Part shown: positions 35,501-42,917 of the stretch, piece by piece
Layout of the letters: each line of letters opens with the position of its first letter
How positions within the stretch are numbered: position 1 is the first letter of the stretch
NCBI GenBank assembly: GCA_963664945.1
Contig: OY761822.1
Location: 4,092,001 to 4,156,000, forward strand
Source of the DNA: UBA6522 sp963664945
Lineage (GTDB): Bacteria > Pseudomonadota > Gammaproteobacteria > Steroidobacterales > Rariloculaceae
Direction of reading: 5' to 3'
Length of the DNA: 64,000 nucleotides
Notes under the pieces: generated by a model
Database searches by the model: none
Seen by the model: only the letters and a program-made list of their open reading frames with translations
Told to the model about the DNA's origin: nothing
Made by a program: the position numbers and the translations under genes

Positions 35501-36051
35501 GAGGCCGGCCTGCGTAGCTGCCGGACCGTCTGGAGGTTTCGCCAGGCCAGGAGCAGGAATTGCAGCGCCACGACGATGCAGCCGATGACCAGGATCAGTC
35601 GGATCGGCCATACCGGCACCACGAAGAGCCCTTCGTTGCCGGCGAAATAGCCCCGTTCATAGGCTTCGATCAACCGGGGAATCGCACCGAACAGGATGGA
35701 GATGAAGAACACCGTGCCCGCAACGTCGAAAACCGCGCCCATCGAGTGCCCCAGCACGGGCCGGCGCTTGACGATCTGCTGAAACAGCCCGTCCGAGCGC
35801 GTCAGGCGTCCGTTCCGTACGGCATCGCTGATCTGCAGGAATACGATGCCGACGATCGACAGTTCGACGATTTCGGCGACGCCCTGGATCGGAGCGTTGA
35901 ACAGGTAGCGGGAAAGGACATCCACGTTGATGATCAGCATCAGGACGAAGATCCATCCCGTGCCGATGCTGTTGAGCCCGGCCACGAGGCCGGAGAACGC
36001 CCTGATCACTGGATTGCCCGGACTTTGTCCGGCGTCGGCATCCGAACTCAC
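35497..36051 (-). CDS. dctQ: TRAP transporter small permease (DctQ), system 1
   Basis: The 184-residue protein has four hydrophobic helices and DctQ motifs: IGTGWIFVLMLIINVDVLSR, GVAEIVELSIVGIVFLQISD and GRLTRSDGLFQQIV. It partners the DctM permease and links the membrane complex to the binding protein. It overlaps its neighbours by four bases on each side, indicating translational coupling. The region between helices 3 and 4 (YERGYFAGNEGLFVVPVWP) is typical of carboxylate-type TRAP small subunits. Confidence 0.9.
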   Translation of the reverse strand: MSSDADAGQSPGNPVIRAFSGLVAGLNSIGTGWIFVLMLIINVDVLSRYLFNAPIQGVAEIVELSIVGIVFLQISDAVRNGRLTRSDGLFQQIVKRRPVLGHSMGAVFDVAGTVFFISILFGAIPRLIEAYERGYFAGNEGLFVVPVWPIRLILVIGCIVVALQFLLLAWRNLQTVRQLRRPAS

Positions 36052-37151
36052 AGTTCCCGGTCCCAGTGCCGCACGATGGGCTGGTCATTGGCGCGCATGA
36101 TGTCCATGTAGTCGCGCAGGATCTGTTTGCCGGGCAGTCCGCGCTCTTCGAGATCCTCCGCCCACTCCTGGGCCATGTTGGGCAGGCTCTCGGCCCAGAC
36201 GCGGCGCTGCTCGTCGGTCAGCGGCTGGATCGTTCCGCCCTGCTCCACGAATTCGTGCCGGCTGGACTCCGCGCGCCGGTCGGTCTCCAGCGCCAGTTCG
36301 TCGCGATAGTCGACGGCCGTCTCCAACAGCACGCGGCTCACCTCCTCCGGAAGCCTTTCCCAGGAGCGCCGGTTCATGGTGACGACCTTGGACGTGACCG
36401 CTCCGAGACGTATGTCGATCATGTAGGGGGCCACTTCATAGAGCTTGTAGGCCACGGCGGCTTCCGCCCAGGCCACGGTTCCGTCGGTCAGTCCGGTGGA
36501 GATATTGTTGTAGAAGTCGCCCAGGTTGCTGCTCACCGCCGCTGACCCGAGCCCTTGCACGTAGCGCAGGTTCAGACCGACGCCGCAGATCTTCGAGCCC
36601 CTGAAGTCCTCCAGCGTTTCGATGCGTTCGTTCATCAGTACCTGGTAGGTATCGATGGCTCCCGCTGCAGTGAGAAAAACCTGGTTGAAGTCATCCCACT
36701 GTTCCTGCAGCTCCGGGTATTTCGCAACCAGTTCGTCCACCGTACGGGCAACCAGGCCAATGTCCGCGGTAACCAGTGGCGTCACGTAACTGATGTTGAA
36801 GAACGGGATCTTGTCCGGATGAAACGGCGAAGTAATGATGCCGATATCCGCCAACCCGTACTGCAAGGCCTCGAGCACACCGCCCGTCTTGGCCACGGTG
36901 CCGCCGAAAGCCCGGTTCCAGTCGATCTCGTAGTTGCCCGTCTCTGCCAGACGGCGGTCCACCTCGGGCATGTAGTAATCGAGGAAGACGCGTACCCAGA
37001 GCGCTGTGGGGGCGTAGGCATCGATGACCGTCAAGGGAACGATCTCCTGCGTTCGCGCCGGCTTTGCGGCGCCCAGCAGCGCGGCACATGTACCAGCCAC
37101 TAACAGCAGGCGAGCATGGCTAATCAACTTGAGGCGGGGGTTTGGGCTCAT
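36048..37151 (-). CDS. dctP: TRAP transporter solute-binding protein (DctP), system 1
   Basis: ATG 37151 (MSPNPRLKLISHARLLL) gives a 367-residue protein with a signal peptide ending near AKPARTQ. The DctP fold is indicated by NRAFGGTVAKTGGVLEALQ, GLADIGIITSPFHPDKIP, LEDFRGSKICGVGLN, ISTGLTDGTVAWAEAA and TMNRRSWERLPEEVSRVLLE. The ligand-contacting arginine typical of carboxylate TRAP receptors falls in LNLRYVQG. The ligand probably is an organic acid, but its identity cannot be read. The promoter lies in the divergent region with the GntR gene. Confidence 0.88.
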   Translation of the reverse strand: MSPNPRLKLISHARLLLVAGTCAALLGAAKPARTQEIVPLTVIDAYAPTALWVRVFLDYYMPEVDRRLAETGNYEIDWNRAFGGTVAKTGGVLEALQYGLADIGIITSPFHPDKIPFFNISYVTPLVTADIGLVARTVDELVAKYPELQEQWDDFNQVFLTAAGAIDTYQVLMNERIETLEDFRGSKICGVGLNLRYVQGLGSAAVSSNLGDFYNNISTGLTDGTVAWAEAAVAYKLYEVAPYMIDIRLGAVTSKVVTMNRRSWERLPEEVSRVLLETAVDYRDELALETDRRAESSRHEFVEQGGTIQPLTDEQRRVWAESLPNMAQEWAEDLEERGLPGKQILRDYMDIMRANDQPIVRHWDREL

Positions 37152-37280
37152 GAGTTCTTCTCTGTTCCGTGAGAGCGGGACGTACACGCCAGTGTACTGC
37201 CCGCCAAGCCTTGTGCGAGTTTCGGCTGGTTGATTTCCAACGTATACTCGCAACCGGAGACTACTTGGCGAATATTAACG

Positions 37281-37305
37281 ATTATTCCGTCGACACGGAA
37301 ATAAT
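37281..37305. promoter_or_regulatory. Candidate GntR operator in divergent promoter region
   Basis: The 194-base region between dctP (-) and the GntR gene (+) contains an inverted repeat, TTCCGT-CGAC-ACGGAA (37285-37300). With one base shift it extends to ATTATT and AATAAT on the sides. FCD-type GntR regulators bind short palindromes in such divergent regions; assigning this one to the adjacent regulator is inference. Confidence 0.4.
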
Positions 37306-37345
37306 TTCGAAAACCTGTCCACCGATTCACAATAAAGCAATTCCA

Positions 37346-38029
37346 ATGGCAGGCACAGCATCATCCAACGGGCGCGAAACCCTTGCGTCCATCGCCTACC
37401 AGAAGCTGCTGGACGATATCGTCGGCGGTCAATTGCAGCCGGGCAGCAAATTGCGACTCCATGCGCTGACCGAACGTTACAAGGTCGGCAACAGTCCGTT
37501 GCGCGAAGCCCTCAACCGGCTTTCCGCCAACGGCATGGTCCAGCGCGAGGAAAATCGGGGTTTTCGAGTTTCTCCCGCATCGAGCGAAGAACTGTCCGAA
37601 CTCATCCGAACGCGCTGCTGGCTGGAAGAACTCGCGCTGCGCGAATCCATTCGCAGAGGCGATGTGGTCTGGGAAGAGCGTGTGCTGCTGGCCTTCCACC
37701 GGCTGTCCAGGAAGAATCGGTTGTTCGACGAGCAATTCATCCAGTTCGATGGCACCTGGGAGGACCTCCACCGCGCGTTTCACCTGTCCCTGCTGTCGGC
37801 CTGCAATTCGAAAATCCTCCTGGACTTTTGCTCGCAACTGCATGAACAGACGCTGCGCTACCGCAACCTCAGTTCCATGAAGGCCTATCGTGAGCGCCAT
37901 GAACTGGACGAGCACCGCGCAATCCGCGACGCGGTTATGGACCGCGATGCCGACAAGGCCGTGGAGCTGCTGCGGGCTCACTACAGAGTTACCGGCGAGA
38001 TCGTCCTCGCCAGCGGCAAACTGACCTGA
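37346..38029 (+). CDS. GntR-family transcriptional regulator (FCD subfamily)
   Basis: ATG 37346 (MAGTASSNGRETLAS) gives 227 residues, the usual FadR/FCD length. The winged helix has IVGGQLQPGSKLRLHALTER, SPLREALNRLSANGMV and EENRGFRVSPAS. The FCD ligand domain has LIRTRCWLEELALRESI, FHLSLLSACNSKILLDFC and DEHRAIRDAVMDRDADKAVE, with metal-binding histidines in FHLSLL and the EHRAI helix. It is transcribed divergently from TRAP system 1 and leads into the dehydrogenase gene, so it most likely controls both in response to the imported acid or a catabolite. Confidence 0.9.
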   Translation: MAGTASSNGRETLASIAYQKLLDDIVGGQLQPGSKLRLHALTERYKVGNSPLREALNRLSANGMVQREENRGFRVSPASSEELSELIRTRCWLEELALRESIRRGDVVWEERVLLAFHRLSRKNRLFDEQFIQFDGTWEDLHRAFHLSLLSACNSKILLDFCSQLHEQTLRYRNLSSMKAYRERHELDEHRAIRDAVMDRDADKAVELLRAHYRVTGEIVLASGKLT

Positions 38030-38086
38030 CCGCTGCCTGCCCTCACCCACCTCGCACTTGACGCGAACAACAGTCGGAGACAATCA

Positions 38087-38968
38087 ATGAAAGTCGGCTT
38101 TATCGGCCTGGGACGCATGGGCCATGGCATGGCGTCCCGAATCCTTGGCGGCGGCCACGATCTGGCGATCTACGACTTGGTTCCGGCGCTGCTTGAGGAT
38201 CTGGGCGCGGCGGGCGCGACCGTCGCCGGCAGCCTTGCGGAAGTGACCTCCAACCGGGATGTGGTCATCTCCATGCTGCCCCACGACGAAGCGCTGGAAG
38301 CGCTGGTGTTTTCTCCCGGTGGGTTGCTTGAATGCCTCCCGGCAGGCGCCATTCACATGGTGAGCGGGACCCACAGCGTACAGGTCATCCGCCGGCTCAC
38401 CGGCGCACACGCAGAGGCAGGCCAGACGCTGGTTGCCGGTCACGTGCTCGGGCGACCCGACCTTGCCGCCGAGGGCCTGTTGACCCTGGTTCCCGGCGGG
38501 CCTCCGGAGGCGCTGCAACGCCTGCAGCCTCTGTTCGACGTGCTCGGCAAGAATACTTTCATTACCGGCGACGAGCCGCAAACTTCCACGGCCGTGAAGA
38601 TTGCAAACAACTTCGTGCTCGGCAGCGTGATCGAAATCATCGGCGAGAGCATGTCGCTGGTGCGAAAGTTCGGTGTGGAGCCGGCCCTGTTCCAGCAGGT
38701 CATGATCGAAGGACTGTTCGGGGCGCCCGCGTTCCACGTCTACGGGCAGATCATCGTCGATGAGGCCTACGACAAGGTCGGCGCATCCGTGCAGATCGGC
38801 CTCAAGGATGCCAACCTGGCGCTTGCGGCCGGCGAGGCGGTGGATGTACCCCTGCCCAGCGCCAACGTCTGGCGGGACCGGCTGCTGGGCGCCAAGGCGC
38901 ATGGGGACGGCGATCTCGACTGGGCGGTGATGGCGCGGGAGCAGGCCCGGGCCAGCGGCATAGAGTAG
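38087..38968 (+). CDS. NAD(P)-dependent beta-hydroxyacid dehydrogenase (3-hydroxyisobutyrate dehydrogenase-like)
   Basis: The 293-residue protein has the N-terminal Rossmann motif KVGFIGLGRMGHGMASRI and the C-terminal helical domain of the 6-phosphogluconate/3-hydroxyisobutyrate dehydrogenase family. The catalytic lysine pattern K-x-x-N is in TAVKIANNFVLGSVIE. The usual substrate loop D-x-S-T is altered to HMVSGTHSVQ. The family includes tartronate-semialdehyde, glyoxylate and sulfolactaldehyde reductases. The neighbouring exporter and sulfatase make a role in sulfo-compound or uronic/hydroxy-acid catabolism plausible, but unproven. Confidence 0.85.
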   Translation: MKVGFIGLGRMGHGMASRILGGGHDLAIYDLVPALLEDLGAAGATVAGSLAEVTSNRDVVISMLPHDEALEALVFSPGGLLECLPAGAIHMVSGTHSVQVIRRLTGAHAEAGQTLVAGHVLGRPDLAAEGLLTLVPGGPPEALQRLQPLFDVLGKNTFITGDEPQTSTAVKIANNFVLGSVIEIIGESMSLVRKFGVEPALFQQVMIEGLFGAPAFHVYGQIIVDEAYDKVGASVQIGLKDANLALAAGEAVDVPLPSANVWRDRLLGAKAHGDGDLDWAVMAREQARASGIE

Positions 38969-39050
38969 GGTCCGTGGCGCCGTTGCAGATAACAGCTTCC
39001 GGGATCGAGTAGGGTCCGTGGCGCCGTTGCAGATAACAGCATCCGGGATG
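38963..39050 (+). repeat. Tandem 44-bp direct repeat, two copies
   Basis: The unit starting GAGTAGGGTCCGTGGCGCCG at 38963 is repeated at 39007 with one substitution (CAGCTTCCGG against CAGCATCCGG). The first copy includes the dehydrogenase stop codon; the second ends just before the TauE start. Tandem duplication by slippage is the likely origin. Confidence 0.85.
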
Positions 39051-39055
39051 AACCC

Positions 39056-39844
39056 ATGCCGGAACTGCTGACCGATCCCGCCTTCCTCGTCATCGCGATC
39101 GTCGCGGTGCTGGTCACCGGGATATCAAAGGGCGGATTCGGCGGCGTGGCCTTGCTGGCCGTGCCCCTGATGTCGCTGGTCATTTCCCCCATCCAGGCCG
39201 CGGGCATCATGCTGCCGATCATGATCCCCATGGATTTCCTCAGCATCTGGGTGTATCGCAAGCTCTGGGACGGCAAGAACCTGGCGCTGCTGATCCCCGC
39301 CGCTACCGTGGGCATCACCATCGGCGGCCTGACCGCGGGCTATGTCAATGACCAGATCGTCCGCCTGTTGGTGGGGGTCATCGCCGTGGTCTTCGCGCTT
39401 CACAGGGCCCGGGGGCTGTACCTGAAACGTTTGGCGGGCGGCTCCGAACAGCCGCGCAAGCCTCCGAACAAGGTCTGGGGTGCGTTCTGGGGCACCTGCG
39501 CGGGATTCACGAGCTTTCTGGCTCACGCCGGCTCGCCGCCCTACCAGGTCTATGTCATTCCGCAGGGGCTGAGCAAGGAAATCTACGCCGGAACCAGCGT
39601 GATGTTTTTCGCCGCGGCCAACGCCATCAAGCTCATCCCTTACGGCATGCTCGGCCAGCTCTCGGTTACAAATCTTTCCGTCTCCGCGGCACTGTTGCCG
39701 CTCGTGCCGGTGGGTGTGTTCCTGGGCGTATGGATCAATCGCCGCCTGCCCGAGAAGACCTTTTTCGCGATTATCCTGGCATCCATCTTCCTTGTCGGCC
39801 TGAAGCTGATATGGGATGGTGTGTTCAACTTGGCAGGCGTGTGA
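39056..39844 (+). CDS. TauE/SafE (TSUP) family exporter
   Basis: The 262-residue integral membrane protein has about eight hydrophobic helices and TSUP signatures: GISKGGFGGVALLAVPLMSL, SPIQAAGIMLPIMIPMDFL and AGFTSFLAHAGSPPYQVYV. TSUP proteins export or import sulfite, sulfoacetate or related organosulfur and organic anions. Placed between a hydroxyacid dehydrogenase and a sulfatase, it could remove sulfite released by catabolism of a sulfonate; this is an inference from context. The stop overlaps the open frame leading into the sulfatase, whose ATG is 26 bases downstream. Confidence 0.88.
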   Translation: MPELLTDPAFLVIAIVAVLVTGISKGGFGGVALLAVPLMSLVISPIQAAGIMLPIMIPMDFLSIWVYRKLWDGKNLALLIPAATVGITIGGLTAGYVNDQIVRLLVGVIAVVFALHRARGLYLKRLAGGSEQPRKPPNKVWGAFWGTCAGFTSFLAHAGSPPYQVYVIPQGLSKEIYAGTSVMFFAAANAIKLIPYGMLGQLSVTNLSVSAALLPLVPVGVFLGVWINRRLPEKTFFAIILASIFLVGLKLIWDGVFNLAGV

Positions 39845-39869
39845 TCCGGTTGGGTCCAGCAGGAGATTC

Positions 39870-41636
39870 ATGATGAGGAACCGCACTCGGGCCCGGTTGC
39901 GCGCGTTGGAGGCGCTGCGGGTGTCGTCCGTATTGACGGTGCTGCCGTGGATTCTGGCTGCCTGCACCCAGCCGGCGCCACCCACCACACCGGAGCCCGA
40001 TGACGCGCCCGCATCGCAACCGAACTTTCTGCTCATTGTCGCCGATGATCTCGGGTATACGGATATCGGCGCGTACGGCGGCGAAATTCGAACCCCGGTC
40101 CTGGATGAACTGGCGTCACGGTCCGTGACGTTCACGAATTTCCACGTCCTGCCCATGTGTGCGCCCACCCGCGCGATGCTGCTCTCGGGAACCGACCACC
40201 ACATCGCGGGCCTCGGCTCCATGTTCGGGCCCAATATGCTCATGGGCGCGGAAGGCCGAGTCGGCTACGAAACCTACCTTCACGAAAGGGTCGCTTCTCT
40301 CCCGGAACGCCTTGCCGAGGTCGGTTATCACTCCTACATGGCCGGCAAGTGGCACCTGGGGCCCCAGCCCGGGCAGTGGCCGGTGGACCGGGGACTCGAC
40401 CGGTCATTCGCGCTGCTGCCTGGCTCGGGAAGCCACATGGTCATTCCCGAACAAACGTATGTGGAAAACGACGAATGGGTCGAGCCCACGCAGGAAGGTT
40501 TCTTTTCCACCCGTACTTACACCGACAAGCTCATCAGCTTTATTGACGAGCACCACGGCGACGGACAACCGTTCTTCGTCTACGCCGCCTACACGGCGCC
40601 CCATTGGCCGCTGCAGGCCCCGCCCGAATTCATCGACCGGTACGCCGGCGCCTATGACGAAGGGTACGATGCGCTCCGGGTCGCGCGTATGGAGAGGGCC
40701 GAAGCGCTCGGCGTCATCCCCGAAACGGATCCGGACTATTTCCAGCCCCTCGGGCCAGCCTGGGACGAGCTCAACGCTGAGACCCAGGTCCACTACGCTC
40801 GACGAATGGAAATCTACGCCGCCATGGTGGAAAACCTGGATCACCACGTGGGCCGGCTGATCGAGCACCTGGAAGCCATCGGCGAATTGAACAACACCTT
40901 CGTCCTGTTCATGTCCGACAACGGCGCCGCCACCGAGCAGATGGAATACAACCCCACGTTTGCCGCGCGAATCGAACGGGAAAACAGCGACAACTCCCTG
41001 GAGAACCTGGGGGCCGCAAACTCCCTTATCAGTTACGGCGCGAGCTGGGCCCAGGCGGCCACGGCGCCCTTCAATCGTTTCAAGGGCTACATTACCGATG
41101 GCGGAACGCGGGTGCCCGCATTCGTTCTCCACGGCGGCGGCACGAATCCCACGGGACTCGACGGCCAGTACCTCAGCGCCATCGACATCGCTCCGACACT
41201 GCTGGAGCTTGCGGGCGCGGCCGTCGACAGCACATCGGTCCAGGGCCGCGAGGTCGCTGCCGTCACCGGCCGGTCATTTGCGCGCGTCCTCGGCGCCGAC
41301 GCGACGCCGGTCTACCCGCAAGATCACGTTTTCGCGCTTGAGTTGCACGGCAGCCGCTCGGTGCGCCAGGGCCGCTACAAACTGGTATGGGAGCAACCCG
41401 CCGTCAACACCTGGTGGCCGTTCGAGGTACCGGAGATCTGGTATCGCTGGCAGCTATACGATCTGCGGACCGACCCCGGGGAAAGAAACGACATCAGCGT
41501 GGAACATCCGGAATTGATGCGCCAGCTGATCGACGCGTGGGAGGACTACGCCGACGCCAACGGCGTGGTTCGCGAGGTGCGGATCAACCAATTCGAGCGA
41601 TGGCAGGTAATTCCGGAAAACTATCCGAACCGGTGA
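39870..41636 (+). CDS. Lipoprotein arylsulfatase (sulfatase family S1)
   Basis: An AGGAG site precedes ATG 39870. The 588-residue protein has a leader with lipobox (LPWILAAC), followed by the sulfatase core: NFLLIVADDLGYTDIGAYGG, the formylglycine motif in LPMCAPTRAMLLSG (C-x-P-x-R), HLGPQPGQWP, and late FVLFMSDNGAATEQME. All expected catalytic blocks are present. The cysteine-type motif needs a formylglycine-generating enzyme encoded elsewhere. It hydrolyses a sulfate ester in the periplasm. Similar size and an insertion after the DNGA block (FNRFKGYITDGGTRVPAFV) place it with bacterial arylsulfatases of the AtsA type. Confidence 0.92.
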   Translation: MMRNRTRARLRALEALRVSSVLTVLPWILAACTQPAPPTTPEPDDAPASQPNFLLIVADDLGYTDIGAYGGEIRTPVLDELASRSVTFTNFHVLPMCAPTRAMLLSGTDHHIAGLGSMFGPNMLMGAEGRVGYETYLHERVASLPERLAEVGYHSYMAGKWHLGPQPGQWPVDRGLDRSFALLPGSGSHMVIPEQTYVENDEWVEPTQEGFFSTRTYTDKLISFIDEHHGDGQPFFVYAAYTAPHWPLQAPPEFIDRYAGAYDEGYDALRVARMERAEALGVIPETDPDYFQPLGPAWDELNAETQVHYARRMEIYAAMVENLDHHVGRLIEHLEAIGELNNTFVLFMSDNGAATEQMEYNPTFAARIERENSDNSLENLGAANSLISYGASWAQAATAPFNRFKGYITDGGTRVPAFVLHGGGTNPTGLDGQYLSAIDIAPTLLELAGAAVDSTSVQGREVAAVTGRSFARVLGADATPVYPQDHVFALELHGSRSVRQGRYKLVWEQPAVNTWWPFEVPEIWYRWQLYDLRTDPGERNDISVEHPELMRQLIDAWEDYADANGVVREVRINQFERWQVIPENYPNR

Positions 41637-41662
41637 CGGCAGTCGGTAGCCGGGGAGACACG

Positions 41663-41767
41663 GAGACCCGTCGTCGGGGCGTGCGGACCTGTCGTCGGGG
41701 CGCGGAGACCCGTCGCCGGAGCATGCGGACCTGTCGTCGGGGAGCGGGGACCCGTCGTCGGGGCGTG
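41663..41767 (+). repeat. 21-bp minisatellite, five units, coding for arginine-rich 7-mers
   Basis: Units start at 41663, 41684, 41705, 41726 and 41747, alternating between a GAGACCCGTCGTCGGGG type and a CGGACCTGTCGTCGGGG type, so the higher-order period is 42. A degenerate sixth begins at 41768. In the reading frame of the following gene the units encode Arg-rich heptads (RRGVRTC, RRGAETR). This lies between the sulfatase stop and the binding protein leader. Confidence 0.88.
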
Positions 41768-42844
41768 GAGACCTGCCGGGGACGCTCGGGAACCGGCCTG
41801 CTGGCCGCGCTGTGGCTCCTGATGCTGGCGGTTCCGGCCTGGGGTGAGACCTTCCGCCTGACCGCGGGAGGCCCCCAATCCGCCAGCCTGCCATGGATCG
41901 GCATCATAGGCACCCTGGTGGTTCCGGAATCCAACGCCCGCCTGGAGGCCATGGGCAGCGAGCATCGCATCGCCTGGCGGGAAGCCTATGGCGGCTCGCT
42001 CTACAAGTGGCAGAACTCGCTGGAGGCCATCGAGATCGGTCTCACGGACATCGGCTGGGTGGGCGCGCTGTGGGAAACGTCGAAGATGCCCTTGCAGAAC
42101 GTGACCTACTACACGCCCTTCGTCACGGACGATCTGCGCCTGCTGCTGGACCTCTTCAACGATCTTCACGAGACGCTTCCTGCACTGGCGGAAGCGTGGG
42201 ACGAGCAGAACCAGGTCCTGCTTGGCGCCAGTGGAGTGGACACTTACCACCTCATGAGCACGTTTCCCGTAACCCGCGTCGAAGATCTGCAGGGCCGCAA
42301 GATTCTCGCCCCGGGACCGTCGGCGACCTGGCTCGAAGGCACCGGCGCGGTGCCCGTCAACGGCGGGCTTTCGACCTACTACACCCAGCTCAGTACCGGC
42401 GTTGCCGACGGCGTCCTGACCATTCTCAGCGGCGCCTATCCCTACCGGATCCACGAGGTGGCGCCCCACATCACGCTGGTGGGGATCGGCGCCCAGTTCA
42501 ACGGCGGCGTGGCCATGAACAGGGATACCTGGGACCGTCTGCCGACCGACGTGCAGGCCGTCATGTCGGTGCTTGGCCGCGACTACAGCCGCACGCTGGC
42601 CGACGTGGTGAACCGGCGCTACGAGGACGCGCTTGCCGCAGTTGAACGAGAAGGCGCGCAGGTCACGACGCTGCCCGAAGCGGAAAAGCGCAAGTGGATC
42701 GACGGGCTCCCCGACATTGCGGGACAGTGGGTGAGGTCCGCCGAAGCCCGGGGCCATCCCGCGGGAGAGACCCTTCGCGCCTATCTGGCCGCCCTCCGCG
42801 CCCGCGGTGAAGAGCCGCTGCGTAACTGGGACGCACCGCGCTGA
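41723..42844 (+). CDS. TRAP transporter solute-binding protein (DctP-like), system 2
   Basis: The start is uncertain because the minisatellite supplies the N-region. ATG 41723 gives 373 residues with an arginine-rich n-region and a leader (GLLAALWLLMLAVPAWG) cut before ETFRL. DctP-type features follow: AYGGSLYKWQNSLEAIEIG, LTDIGWVGALWETSKMPLQN, VEDLQGRKILAPGP and AQFNGGVAMNRDTWDRLP. It differs clearly from the system 1 binding protein, so the ligands are probably different or related variants. The fused permease follows 73 bases downstream. If a downstream GTG or CTG start is used, the repeat would be mostly untranslated. Confidence 0.82.
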   Translation: MRTCRRGAGTRRRGVETCRGRSGTGLLAALWLLMLAVPAWGETFRLTAGGPQSASLPWIGIIGTLVVPESNARLEAMGSEHRIAWREAYGGSLYKWQNSLEAIEIGLTDIGWVGALWETSKMPLQNVTYYTPFVTDDLRLLLDLFNDLHETLPALAEAWDEQNQVLLGASGVDTYHLMSTFPVTRVEDLQGRKILAPGPSATWLEGTGAVPVNGGLSTYYTQLSTGVADGVLTILSGAYPYRIHEVAPHITLVGIGAQFNGGVAMNRDTWDRLPTDVQAVMSVLGRDYSRTLADVVNRRYEDALAAVEREGAQVTTLPEAEKRKWIDGLPDIAGQWVRSAEARGHPAGETLRAYLAALRARGEEPLRNWDAPR

Positions 42845-42917
42845 TTTCCTGCGTATCCTCGTGTTTATTCGCATTTCATTTACTTGATTTCATACTTCTC
42901 GCACAAATTACCCGGAA

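Noticed and set aside
41663..41767. The tandem repeat as a CRISPR array
   Set aside because: Units are contiguous 21-mers without spacers, and no cas genes are nearby.
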